DNA of 64,000 nucleotides from Poseidonibacter lekithochrous (GTDB lineage Bacteria > Campylobacterota > Campylobacteria > Campylobacterales > Arcobacteraceae). A program made the position numbers and the translations under genes. Each line of letters opens with the position of its first letter. Position 1 is the stretch's first letter. The DNA lies in assembly GCF_018861145.1 (NCBI RefSeq), contig NZ_JAHKQT010000042.1:1-64000 (forward strand), given 5' to 3'. The notes beneath the pieces were generated by a model. The model saw nothing but the letters and a program-made list of their open reading frames with translations. It was not told the origin of the DNA and did not search any database. This document shows positions 34,380 to 43,206 of this stretch, one piece after another.

Positions 34380-36866
34380 ATGTATTATTTTAATAAAACT
34401 TATTTAATAAAAATAATTATAATATTAGTCTTTTTTAATTGTTTTGCTTCTGCAGAGATAAATTTAACGCATAAAGAAAAGCAATTTATTCAAAACCATC
34501 CTATTCTAACTGTAGGTATAGGAAAAGGATGGATTCCTTATATCATAGAAAATACTGATGGAACAATAAGTGGTCATAATGTTGATATTATAAATGAGAT
34601 AAAAAAACAAAGCGGATTAGAAATCAAATTTTTTATTGATACTTGGACTAATGTTTTAGAAGAAGTGAAAAAAGATAATATCGATGGTTTAGCTATGAGT
34701 ATAGCGCATAAAGAAAGAGCAGAAGAGTTTGATTTCACAAATGTATATGGTTCTATGCAAAAACTAATATTTACTAGAAAAAAAGAAAAGAATAAGGAAA
34801 TCTTTACACTTAAAGACCTTGAAGGCAAATCTATTGCTATTTTAAGAAATAATCTTTTAGAATTAAAAATAGCAAAAAAACTTAAAAATGTTAAAATCGT
34901 ATTTTTTGATACTTACGTTGAATCAATAAAAGCTGTAAGTCTTGGAGAAGTAGATGCTTTAATATCTGAAGCTGCAATATTATATGTAGCAAATAAAATT
35001 GGTATGCCATACTTAGAGCCTTTAATATTTTTAGAAGATAAATTAGACATGGTTTTTAGTATAAGAAAGGATTTCCCTGAAGCTACAAGTATTATAAATA
35101 AATCTTTAGATGCAATAGGAAAATCAAAACTATTAGATATCCAACATAAATGGTTCTTAGATAATCCAAATAAGATAAAGAGTGAACAAAGTTTAAGTTC
35201 AGAAGAACTTGAATATCTAAAAAATAAGAAGTCAATAAATGCATGTATTGATCCTAATTGGATGCCTTTTGAAGCTTTTGATAAAAATGGTAAACACATA
35301 GGTTTAAGTTCTGACTATTTTAATAAGTTTAGAAAAGAGTTGTCTATTCCCATAAATATTATAAGAACTAAAACTTGGAATGAAACTTTAGAATTTACGA
35401 AATCAAGAAAATGCGATATCATTTCTTTAGCTATGAAAACTGATGAACGAAGTAAGTATTTGAATTTTAGCCTTCCTTACTTGATAACGCCACTTGTTTT
35501 AGCTACAAAACCTGATAAAAGTTTTATTAATAATTTTAATAACTTATCAAATGAAAAATTAGGAATTCCCAAAGGATATGCTTTTACTGAAATATTAAAA
35601 AAGTCTTATCCTAATTTAAATATTATTGAAGTAACAGATATTAATGAAGGTTTAGAAAAAGTTATAGATGGCCAACTTTTTGGATATATAGGTACTTTAA
35701 ATTCAATAGGGTATTTATTTCAAAGAGAATTTGCAGGAGAACTTAAAATCGCAGCTAAGTTTGATGAAAGTTGGGAATTAGGAACTGCAGTAAGAAATGA
35801 TGATCAAATTTTATTGAATATTTTTAATAAACTAATTACTAATATTGAAGAAAAAGATAAACAAAATATTTTTAATAAATGGATTACTCTTAAATATGAA
35901 GAGAAAGTTGATTATAGCCTAATTATAAAAATTATATTGATTTCAATTTTAGTTATAGGTAGTTTTATTTATTGGAATAGAAAATTAGAAAATGCTAGAA
36001 ATAAATTAGAACTAGCAAATAAAGAGAATGAAAAATATCTGAAAATGATAAATAGTCATGTTTTAATATCAAGCACTGATATAAATGGAGTAATTATTGA
36101 AGTTAGCGATGCTTTGTGTAATTTAACTGGTTATAAAAGGTCAGAAATAATTGGAAAAAATCATAATATTTTTAGACACCAAGATATGAAAGATATTGTA
36201 TTTAGTGAAATGTGGAAGACAATTAAAAGTAAAAAAGTATGGAAAGGAGAGATTAAAAGCTTAAAAAAAGATGGAACTTTTTATTGGGCTGATGTTATTG
36301 TTTCTCCTTCTTATGATAATAATAAGAATGTTATTGGTTATAGTGCAATTAGAAATGATATTACGGATAAAAAAAGAATTGAACATTTATCTATTACTGA
36401 TAAACTTACTGGTATTGCAAACAGAAGTAGAATTGATGATATTTCAAATTATGAAATAAAACGTGCAATAAGACATGGTTCTTCACTTGGGATAATTTTA
36501 TTAGATATTGATAACTTTAAAAAAGTAAATGATAACTATGGTCATTTAATTGGAGACAAAGTTTTAATATCAATTGCTAATATTTTAAAGAACAATATTA
36601 GAGAAATTGATTTAATAGGACGTTGGGGAGGAGAAGAATTCTTGATTATTTGTCCTTATACAAATAAAGATGGAATAATAAACCTTTGTGAAGTATTGAG
36701 AAAAAAAATAGAAGAATATAGTTTTGAAGATTGTCCTAATCAATCTGTAAGTTTTGGAGCAACTACTTTTGTAAAAGGTGATACAATTGATACAATTATT
36801 TCAAGAGCAGATAAGGCATTATATAAAGCTAAAAATGCAGGAAGAAATAGAGCTGAATTTATTTAA
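34380..36866 (+). CDS. Diguanylate cyclase with tandem periplasmic solute-binding domains and PAS
   Basis: An 828-residue protein. A signal/anchor segment at the N-terminus leads to two SBP_bac_3 (Venus-flytrap) domains: about residues 35-265 (LTVGIGKGWIPYIIENTDGT) and 285-510 (INACIDPNWMPFEAFDKNGK). A membrane helix (LIIKIILISILVIGSFIYW), a PAS/PAC domain (VLISSTDINGVIIEVSDALC) and a GGDEF domain follow. The GGEEF active site is preceded by REID, an intact RxxD inhibitory site. It is built like BvgS but with c-di-GMP synthesis as output. The N-terminal architecture is shared with the kinase at 52677-55814. The ligand is likely an amino acid or similar small solute, by family inference. Confidence 0.92.
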   Translation: MYYFNKTYLIKIIIILVFFNCFASAEINLTHKEKQFIQNHPILTVGIGKGWIPYIIENTDGTISGHNVDIINEIKKQSGLEIKFFIDTWTNVLEEVKKDNIDGLAMSIAHKERAEEFDFTNVYGSMQKLIFTRKKEKNKEIFTLKDLEGKSIAILRNNLLELKIAKKLKNVKIVFFDTYVESIKAVSLGEVDALISEAAILYVANKIGMPYLEPLIFLEDKLDMVFSIRKDFPEATSIINKSLDAIGKSKLLDIQHKWFLDNPNKIKSEQSLSSEELEYLKNKKSINACIDPNWMPFEAFDKNGKHIGLSSDYFNKFRKELSIPINIIRTKTWNETLEFTKSRKCDIISLAMKTDERSKYLNFSLPYLITPLVLATKPDKSFINNFNNLSNEKLGIPKGYAFTEILKKSYPNLNIIEVTDINEGLEKVIDGQLFGYIGTLNSIGYLFQREFAGELKIAAKFDESWELGTAVRNDDQILLNIFNKLITNIEEKDKQNIFNKWITLKYEEKVDYSLIIKIILISILVIGSFIYWNRKLENARNKLELANKENEKYLKMINSHVLISSTDINGVIIEVSDALCNLTGYKRSEIIGKNHNIFRHQDMKDIVFSEMWKTIKSKKVWKGEIKSLKKDGTFYWADVIVSPSYDNNKNVIGYSAIRNDITDKKRIEHLSITDKLTGIANRSRIDDISNYEIKRAIRHGSSLGIILLDIDNFKKVNDNYGHLIGDKVLISIANILKNNIREIDLIGRWGGEEFLIICPYTNKDGIINLCEVLRKKIEEYSFEDCPNQSVSFGATTFVKGDTIDTIISRADKALYKAKNAGRNRAEFI

Positions 36867-36883
36867 TTCTTAATAAATAAGTC

Positions 36884-39325
36884 CTAAATATTCCCTTTTT
36901 TTAATGTTACAATAAAAGAGGCACCTGTACATTTTATATTATTAAATTTATAAGTTTTATTTTTTACATGAATATGCCCATCCATATGATTTCTTATCAT
37001 TTGACTACTCATGTATAAACCTATACCTGTACCTTGAGATTTGTCTTTTGTTGTAAAATACGGATCAAAAACTTTTTCTAAAATCTTTTCAGGTATTCCA
37101 CCTGCATTATCTTTTATTTCTATTTCTATATTTTGTTCTATCTGTCTTGTTGAGATAAAAATATACTTTTCATCTTGTGTTATAGCTTCAAAGGCATCGT
37201 TTGCATTATTAATTATGTTTATTAACACTTGAACAAATTCATTTCTTATTCCCCAAATATATGTATCTTCATAGTCTTTTATAATAGTTATATTTCTATT
37301 ATGAAGTTTAGAGCTAAATAGTTTTAATGAATAGTCAATAGTTTCACCAACATTAAAATTGTCTTTCTTGTTATCATTTATTAAGTAACTTCTAAAATCA
37401 TCGATTGTAGTTGATAAAAATTGTGCTGAGTGATTAATTGTATCTAAGGATTTTAGTTCTTCTTCATCTGATAGAATATCTAATTCTTTTTTTATTTTTA
37501 TCCCAGTTGAAGCAGTTGAGATTACAGATAAAGGCTGTCTCCATTGATGTGCAATATTCTCAATCATTTCACCTAATGAGGCCATTTTTGATTGTTGGAA
37601 TAAGAGCCTTTGTTTTTCATTTATTTCTTGATCTTTATTTTTTTGTTCAGTAATATCACTAAATATACCTATATAATTTAGTACTTGTGAGTTTTCATCA
37701 TATATTGTATTTATTGTTAGCCATTCTGTGTAAATTTCTCTTTTTTTATTTAAATTACTTATTTCACCTTCCCAAAAACCTTGTTCATTTATACTTTTCC
37801 ACATTTCATCATAAAACTTTTTATCATTTAAACTTGATTTTAATATTCGAGTAGTTCTATTTTTTGTATCTTTTTTACTATACCCTGTGATTTGTTCAAA
37901 GGCCTTATTTACATCAATTATATTAGTATCTTTATCAGTAATGATAATACCATCTCTAGTATGATTAAATACAGTATATGACTGTTCTAATCTTCTTTCT
38001 TTTCTCTTTTTCTCCGTTATATCTTCAGTTATTGCTATATAGTTAAATTCATCTTCAATATTATCAATAGTATATAAAGTAAAGTCAAAGATTGCTATTT
38101 TTTTATTTATATCAAGTGCTTTTATTTGAAGGTTAATTCTTTTTTTAATTCGATTACTTTCAAAAAACTTTTTTATTTTATTCTTTTCATTTATCTCCCA
38201 GCAATCTAAATCCCAGAAGTTGGTTTTTTTTACTTCTTTTAATTCTTTTTTACCTAAAAATTCTAAACCTAAATTATTGATATTTTCTATTTGACCACTT
38301 TTATTTATCATTACAGTCATTAAATGTGAATCTTGAAATAACAATTTAAATTTATTTTTTTCAAGTACTTCACGTTCTTTTCCTCTTTTAAAAAGAAGAA
38401 TAAAAATTAGAACAACTATCATACAAATAAAAATAATTATAGTAGAAATAATAAAAAATTGATAACTTTTCTCATTCCAGTCTAAAAGACTTTTTTTATA
38501 ATCTAACTTTATTCCTAAGATAAATGGATAGTCTTTTGTTAAAGAGTATGAAGTTATTATTTTATCATTATCTATATCATATACATCGCTTGCTTTATTA
38601 AATTGTAATGCTTTTTCTAAAATATAATTAGACTCTATTTTCCCTTCAGGTATACTACTTTTATTTGTTGATATTAATAGCTTCTTATCAATTCTTAACA
38701 ATTGTATATCTAGATTATTGTCCTTATCTGTATTTTTGAATTTATTAAAAAAGTAATTTGTATTTAAGTTAATCATTACAGAATATTTTTCACCATTTAT
38801 AAATGCTTCTTTTAGTATGGGGATATAACTATCATCAATATTTTTATTAGAAGATATATCATTTAATGTTGAATATACATCTCTTCCTTTTTTAGTTGAA
38901 GATACTCTAATTATATTATTGTTAAATAGTGGTTTAGGAATAAAATTATAGTTTTTAATATTAAATCCAATATTTTTATTATTTGAGCTATATAAAATTT
39001 TATTTTTATTTATAATATTAATAGATCTAATTTGAGGGAATTTATCTAGACTACGAAACAATGAATTACTTATTGCAATTTGGTCATTTTGTAAATCTAT
39101 AATTGAAGCAATATTTTCAATAAAAACTTCAATATTATTAATATTTATATTGAGTTCTTCTGCTAAAAAATTTGCATTTAATTGGGTTATTTTTAATTGT
39201 TTATTAACAATTTCTTCTTTTAGAATATTTGAAGAATATTTTATTCCTGCAATGATTATAAATAGTATAAATATAAAAGCATATAGGATAATAAAGATAT
39301 CTTTTTTTAATATTTTTTTAAACAT
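36884..39325 (-). CDS. Sensor histidine kinase: periplasmic sensor, PAS domains, HQWRQPL-type kinase
   Basis: An 813-residue membrane kinase. Two membrane helices (near residues 9-29 and 290-313) enclose a periplasmic Cache-like domain (FPQIRSINIINKNKILYSSN, then KDYPFILGIKLDYKKSLLDW). Cytoplasmic PAS domains begin near residues 330 and 460 (FNHTRDGIIITDKDTNIIDV), then the kinase with His593 in NIAHQWRQPLS, N-box QVLINIINNANDAF, and TGIGLYMSSQMI. Its start lies ten bases after the stop of a solute-binding protein gene on the same strand, suggesting an operon in which the binding protein may present ligand to the kinase. No adjacent response regulator is encoded. Confidence 0.92.
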   Translation of the reverse strand: MFKKILKKDIFIILYAFIFILFIIIAGIKYSSNILKEEIVNKQLKITQLNANFLAEELNININNIEVFIENIASIIDLQNDQIAISNSLFRSLDKFPQIRSINIINKNKILYSSNNKNIGFNIKNYNFIPKPLFNNNIIRVSSTKKGRDVYSTLNDISSNKNIDDSYIPILKEAFINGEKYSVMINLNTNYFFNKFKNTDKDNNLDIQLLRIDKKLLISTNKSSIPEGKIESNYILEKALQFNKASDVYDIDNDKIITSYSLTKDYPFILGIKLDYKKSLLDWNEKSYQFFIISTIIIFICMIVVLIFILLFKRGKEREVLEKNKFKLLFQDSHLMTVMINKSGQIENINNLGLEFLGKKELKEVKKTNFWDLDCWEINEKNKIKKFFESNRIKKRINLQIKALDINKKIAIFDFTLYTIDNIEDEFNYIAITEDITEKKRKERRLEQSYTVFNHTRDGIIITDKDTNIIDVNKAFEQITGYSKKDTKNRTTRILKSSLNDKKFYDEMWKSINEQGFWEGEISNLNKKREIYTEWLTINTIYDENSQVLNYIGIFSDITEQKNKDQEINEKQRLLFQQSKMASLGEMIENIAHQWRQPLSVISTASTGIKIKKELDILSDEEELKSLDTINHSAQFLSTTIDDFRSYLINDNKKDNFNVGETIDYSLKLFSSKLHNRNITIIKDYEDTYIWGIRNEFVQVLINIINNANDAFEAITQDEKYIFISTRQIEQNIEIEIKDNAGGIPEKILEKVFDPYFTTKDKSQGTGIGLYMSSQMIRNHMDGHIHVKNKTYKFNNIKCTGASFIVTLKKGNI

Positions 39326-39334
39326 AAAAAGCTT

Positions 39335-40123
39335 TTAATTTAAATTAACAATAGGTTCTAAACTATTGTTTTTAGCTATTTTTATTAATCTACCATCTGT
39401 TTTAATGTCTTTTATAAATTGTTCAACTCTTTGATAAAAGCTATCATATCCATAAGCCATAGTCCAAGAATAGGGAGTTAAGTGATATGTTTCTTTTGGA
39501 ATTATTAATTTTGCCCAATTTGTTTTTGCAAGCATTTTTTTGCTATATGGATAATCTGTTATAAATACATCAGCTCGACCAGAATGAACTTCATCTTCTC
39601 TTTGCTTGAAGTTTTTCTTTATTACAAGTGTCGCCTTATGTAACTTCTTTTTCATTATAGGTTCGTGATAAGTTCCTTTTGAAACTGTTACAATAACACC
39701 TTTTTTATCAATATCATCCCATGATTTTATTTTTTTATTGCTTCTATTTGTGATTGCATAAATATCACTTTTTAAATGTGGGGTTGTAAATCTCATTTTT
39801 GCTTCTCTTTTAGCAGTATTTGCAATCGCAAACATTGCAATATCACATTTATTATTTGTAATATCATTTATTAAAGTTGGGAAGCTACTTTTAACAAATT
39901 TTAGCTTTACATTTAAATCTTTTGCTAGTTCAATTGCTAAGTCACTATCTATACCTCTTAATTTCTGCGTTCTAGGATCAAGATATGATATTCCATAATA
40001 TTGTGGCCAAATACAAACTTTTAAAATATTATTTTTTATTATTTTATCTAGTTTATTTTCTTTTGAAAAAGATATTTCACATAGCAAAATAATTATTCCT
40101 AGAGCTTTTAGTAGATTTTTCAC
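39335..40123 (-). CDS. Periplasmic solute-binding protein (SBP_bac_3)
   Basis: A 262-residue exported protein with signal peptide (LLKALGIIILLCEISFS) and a single family-3 extracellular solute-binding domain: ILKVCIWPQYYGISYLDPRT, LRGIDSDLAIELAKDLNVKL, NNKCDIAMFAIANTAKREAK and RADVFITDYPYSKKML. These proteins usually deliver amino acids to ABC permeases, but no permease or ATPase gene is near; the next gene in the operon is a histidine kinase. A sensory role is therefore plausible, inferred from context. The region 40124-40226 upstream contains no gene. Confidence 0.85.
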   Translation of the reverse strand: MKNLLKALGIIILLCEISFSKENKLDKIIKNNILKVCIWPQYYGISYLDPRTQKLRGIDSDLAIELAKDLNVKLKFVKSSFPTLINDITNNKCDIAMFAIANTAKREAKMRFTTPHLKSDIYAITNRSNKKIKSWDDIDKKGVIVTVSKGTYHEPIMKKKLHKATLVIKKNFKQREDEVHSGRADVFITDYPYSKKMLAKTNWAKLIIPKETYHLTPYSWTMAYGYDSFYQRVEQFIKDIKTDGRLIKIAKNNSLEPIVNLN

Positions 40124-40213
40124 GCTATTATTATCCTTAATTAAAAGATTATTTAAGAGTTATTTTTTGAATGGAGATTCTATCATATTGTAGGTAAAAT
40201 AAAAGTTTAGAAA

Positions 40214-40243
40214 AAGAAAGTATGTATTATTCTATACTTTCTT
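40214..40243 (-). terminator. Terminator overlapping the stop codon of the AstE-like gene
   Basis: A perfect 10-bp stem (40214-40223 with 40234-40243); the stop codon at 40227-40229 lies in the ten-base loop. On the minus strand the stem is followed by TTT and T-rich sequence. Confidence 0.65.
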
Positions 40244-41282
40244 CTTTTTTTAGTTCAGTAAATTCACTTGTTTCTATTGCATCTTCATTAAAGTATTCCA
40301 TCTTGTTTTCAGCAATCTCTAAATCTTTTAATTGTGCGATATGAAAAATTGCATCACCTTCTTGAATTAAAGGTATTTCAGATTTCCCAATAATAACACC
40401 ATCAAAAGTAGCTTTTATCTCAAAGCTTTCATCACCTAAAGGTTCATCAACATAAGCAATTATTTCGCCTTCTATTACCATATCCCCTAAAGCTTTAATA
40501 GTTCTTATTACGCCACTTTCAGTTGATCTAATCCATTGACTACTTCTTGTAATAATTGGATTTTTAAACTTTTTCTTTTTAGTCACTGTTGGAAGCATTT
40601 GAGATTCTCTTAGAATATTAACAATACCTTTTACACCAATTCTAATAGATGTTTCATCAAATCGTAAAGCTTCTCCTGCTTCATATAAAAGTACTGGAAT
40701 ACCTTTTTCAAAAGCTTCAGCTCTTAATGAACCATCTCTTAGTTCTGAATGTAAAACAATAGGAGCTTCAAATACTTTTGCTAAATTATAAGTAAACTCA
40801 TTATCCAAATTTGTTCTAATTTGTGGCAAGTTAGATTTATGAATTGCTGCTGTATGTAAATCTATTCCAAAATCACATTTAGAAACAATTTCATCAAAAA
40901 ATACTTTTGCAACTCGACTTGCAAGGGAACCTTTTTTTGTTCCAGGAAAAGATCTATTTAAATCTCTTCTATCTGGCATATATCTAGAAAGTGTCATAAC
41001 CCCATATATATTTACAATAGGTATTAGAACAATAGTTCCTTTAAGTCTTTTTAAAATATTTAATTTTCTAAATCTTCGTATTATTTCAATACCATTTAAT
41101 TCATCACCATGAATTGCAGCACTTATAAACATAACCGGACCATCTTTTTTACCTCTTATTACTCTTATTGGTAAATCCATTGGAGAGTGATAAAGTTTTG
41201 GTAGTTCTAGATTTATAGTTACATTTGTACCTTTTTGTATTTGGATACCTGCAAATTCTATAGTTCTATTTTTATGCTCCAA
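40227..41282 (-). CDS. Succinylglutamate desuccinylase/aspartoacylase-family metallopeptidase (AstE-like)
   Basis: A 351-residue M14-like zinc hydrolase. The zinc ligands and catalytic residues are visible: AAIHGDELNGIEIIRRF (HxxE), then DRRDLNRSFPG, then GIDLHTAAIHKSNLPQIR. The C-terminal third is a beta-rich, lipoyl-like domain (STESGVIRTIKALGDMVIEG, then FDGVIIGKSEIPLIQEGDAI). Family members hydrolyse N-acyl amino acids or related amides. It overlaps rimK-like by 11 bases and closes a three-gene cassette with the RimB-like protease, suggesting a role in removing or trimming glutamate-type tags; that link is inference. Confidence 0.85.
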   Translation of the reverse strand: MEHKNRTIEFAGIQIQKGTNVTINLELPKLYHSPMDLPIRVIRGKKDGPVMFISAAIHGDELNGIEIIRRFRKLNILKRLKGTIVLIPIVNIYGVMTLSRYMPDRRDLNRSFPGTKKGSLASRVAKVFFDEIVSKCDFGIDLHTAAIHKSNLPQIRTNLDNEFTYNLAKVFEAPIVLHSELRDGSLRAEAFEKGIPVLLYEAGEALRFDETSIRIGVKGIVNILRESQMLPTVTKKKKFKNPIITRSSQWIRSTESGVIRTIKALGDMVIEGEIIAYVDEPLGDESFEIKATFDGVIIGKSEIPLIQEGDAIFHIAQLKDLEIAENKMEYFNEDAIETSEFTELKKEESIE

Positions 41283-42198
41283 TATTATCTCTTTTAATTT
41301 TTCTTTTCTTTGTAGGATCTGCTGGAATTACACTTTTTTCAATATAATCCATAATTTTTCCTGCAATATCAAATTTAGTTGATTTTTCAATACCTTCTAA
41401 TCCTGGAGATGAATTTACTTCCATAACTAAAGGACCTCTACTTGATGGAATCATATCTACACCACAAAGTCCTAATCCCATAGCTTTAGCTGCTGCAAGT
41501 GCTGTTGACTTTTCTTTTCTATTTAGTTTATAAGCTGTTGCACTTCCACCTTGATGTAAGTTTGATCTAAAATCACCTTCTGGACCTTGTCTTTTCATAG
41601 CACCAACTACTTCTCCACCAACGACTAAAGCTCTAATATCTGCTCCACCTGCTTCTTCAATAAATTCTTGCACAAGTAAGTTTACATCCATTCCATAAAA
41701 AGCATCTAATACAGATTTTGCAGCCTTCTCACTATCTACTAAAACAACTCCAACCCCTTGAGTTCCTTCTAGAATTTTTAAAACTAAAGGTGCTCCACCG
41801 CTTAAAGCAATTACATCCTTTGCACTTGATTTATTTGAAGCAAAAACAGTTTTTGGCATATCTACATCATTTTTAGATAGAACTTGTAAACTTCTTAGCT
41901 TATCTCTACTTCTTGCAATTGCTAAGTTTCCTGAAGTACTAAATACATCCATCATCTCAAAGTGTCTAACCATAGCCGTACCATAAAATGTTCTACTAGC
42001 ACCAATTCTTGGAATAATTGCGTCAGGTGTTGGTAAAACTTTACCAAGATAATTAATTACTAATTCACCTTTCATGATTTCAATAGTACATTTTAAATAA
42101 TCAATTACTCTAACATCCCAATTTTTTGCTTGGGCTGCTTCAACTAATCTTTTTGTTGAATATAAACTTGGATTTCTTGATAATATATATAGTTTCAT
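41272..42198 (-). CDS. rimK: RimK-type ATP-grasp ligase
   Basis: A 308-residue ATP-grasp enzyme of the RimK group, which in other bacteria adds glutamates to the C-terminus of ribosomal protein S6 or makes poly-alpha-glutamate. Seen are the N-terminal domain (MKLYILSRNPSLYSTKRLVEAA), the ATP-grasp core (PLVLKILEGTQGVGVVLVDS, then NLLVQEFIEEAGGADIRALV) and the metal-binding end (MEVNSSPGLEGIEKSTK). The short basic C-terminal tail is ordinary. The start overlaps the stop of the RimB-like gene (TAATG). The acceptor protein cannot be told from this window. Confidence 0.92.
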   Translation of the reverse strand: MKLYILSRNPSLYSTKRLVEAAQAKNWDVRVIDYLKCTIEIMKGELVINYLGKVLPTPDAIIPRIGASRTFYGTAMVRHFEMMDVFSTSGNLAIARSRDKLRSLQVLSKNDVDMPKTVFASNKSSAKDVIALSGGAPLVLKILEGTQGVGVVLVDSEKAAKSVLDAFYGMDVNLLVQEFIEEAGGADIRALVVGGEVVGAMKRQGPEGDFRSNLHQGGSATAYKLNRKEKSTALAAAKAMGLGLCGVDMIPSSRGPLVMEVNSSPGLEGIEKSTKFDIAGKIMDYIEKSVIPADPTKKRKIKRDNIGA

Positions 42199-42620
42199 TA
42201 TTTGCCTTCTTTTGCTAAATTTTCTTTTGATACATCTACTATGAATCTGTCTTTTAAGAATCTTCTTCCTATTAACATAGGAAACTTCATATCTGCTCTA
42301 TTTGTTAGAGATATTACACTTTTGTATTTCTTTCCAAAAAATTCTACTGAAACTTTTATAGATGGACGAAGTTGTGTTTCACCATTTGAACTTTTAACTT
42401 TTTTAACTTTATGAAGAGGCATAGACATTCTTTTTCCATGATAAGACTCATGAACTTCATCTAATAGACAAAAGTGTACCATATCGCCTTCAATAACGAT
42501 ATTGTCACAATGTAATGCATTTGAATCTGCACCTGTATCTACTTTTGCATCTAAATCAATTAAGTTAAGATCTAGAATAGAAATAATTTCTCTTCTGCCT
42601 ACAATCTTTTTATCATTCAT
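42198..42620 (-). CDS. RimB-like retropepsin-fold protease (RimK-associated)
   Basis: A 140-residue protein of the family annotated as ATP-dependent zinc protease but with a retropepsin-like fold: IVGRREIISILDLNLIDLDA, then the active-site-like AKVDTGADSNALHCD, and FPMLIGRRFLKDRFIVDVS at the C-terminus. In Pseudomonas the homologue RimB cleaves the poly-glutamate tail that RimK puts on S6. It is the first gene of the cassette RimB-RimK-AstE-like, with one-base overlap to rimK. Being so small and clean, the call is fairly secure; the substrate is inferred. Confidence 0.85.
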   Translation of the reverse strand: MNDKKIVGRREIISILDLNLIDLDAKVDTGADSNALHCDNIVIEGDMVHFCLLDEVHESYHGKRMSMPLHKVKKVKSSNGETQLRPSIKVSVEFFGKKYKSVISLTNRADMKFPMLIGRRFLKDRFIVDVSKENLAKEGK

Positions 42621-42644
42621 CCATATCCTTTGTAATAATTAATA

Positions 42645-43061
42645 CTATTTATCAGAATTATCTAATTGTTTAATTAGAGTATTTAAATCACCTAATACCC
42701 AGACACTTTTTATTTTACCTTCCTCAAATTTAAAAAAAGTAGCTCCATTATATCTAATTCTATTGTTTGTAGCTTCATAAGATAAAAGTTTACCTGTATG
42801 TTTTCCTGTGTATAGAGCTCTTACTGCAATATTTTCATTATCAACAACCATATCAATAATACTATGAAATAGTGCAGGTATTGCAGTATGAATCATATCC
42901 ATATATTGCTCGAACTCTTTCTTCCCATTTGAAGATAGACCTAGTGAACCATGAAAAGTAATATCATCATCAAAAAGAATATCAATATATTCTTTATTTT
43001 TTTTATTCCATAGCTCTTCATAATATAAGTTTACTAAATCTTTGTTTGTTAACTTTCTCAT
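42645..43061 (-). CDS. SnoaL/ester-cyclase-like (NTF2-fold) protein
   Basis: About 138 residues of the NTF2/SnoaL fold, with the ester-cyclase pattern LVNLYYEELWNKKNKEYIDI, then HTAIPALFHSIIDMVVDN, then NENIAVRALYTGKHTGKL and GATFFKFEEGKIKSVWVLGD. Many such proteins have unknown substrates. The start at 43061 (internal ATG) has AGGA a little close upstream; the longer form from 43073 has no visible ribosome-binding site. The upstream gap 43074-43206 contains no gene, only A/T-rich sequence with no clear hairpin. Confidence 0.75.
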   Translation of the reverse strand: MRKLTNKDLVNLYYEELWNKKNKEYIDILFDDDITFHGSLGLSSNGKKEFEQYMDMIHTAIPALFHSIIDMVVDNENIAVRALYTGKHTGKLLSYEATNNRIRYNGATFFKFEEGKIKSVWVLGDLNTLIKQLDNSDK

Positions 43062-43206
43062 TTTTCCTACCATTTGTAATTTAATATGAAATTATAAATC
43101 ATAAAAAGTATTTTTAGCTAAAAAATTTCTTAATTTTTTTTAAGACCAAATAAAGACCGATAAATTGGCTTCTTATTTAGTATATTTTCTTTAATATTTT
43201 TAATAT

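Noticed and set aside
34574-35299. Minus-strand ORFs (84 and 128 codons) opposite the solute-binding/GGDEF gene
   Set aside because: The plus strand encodes continuous solute-binding domains across this stretch; the reverse frames show no domain and no promoter.
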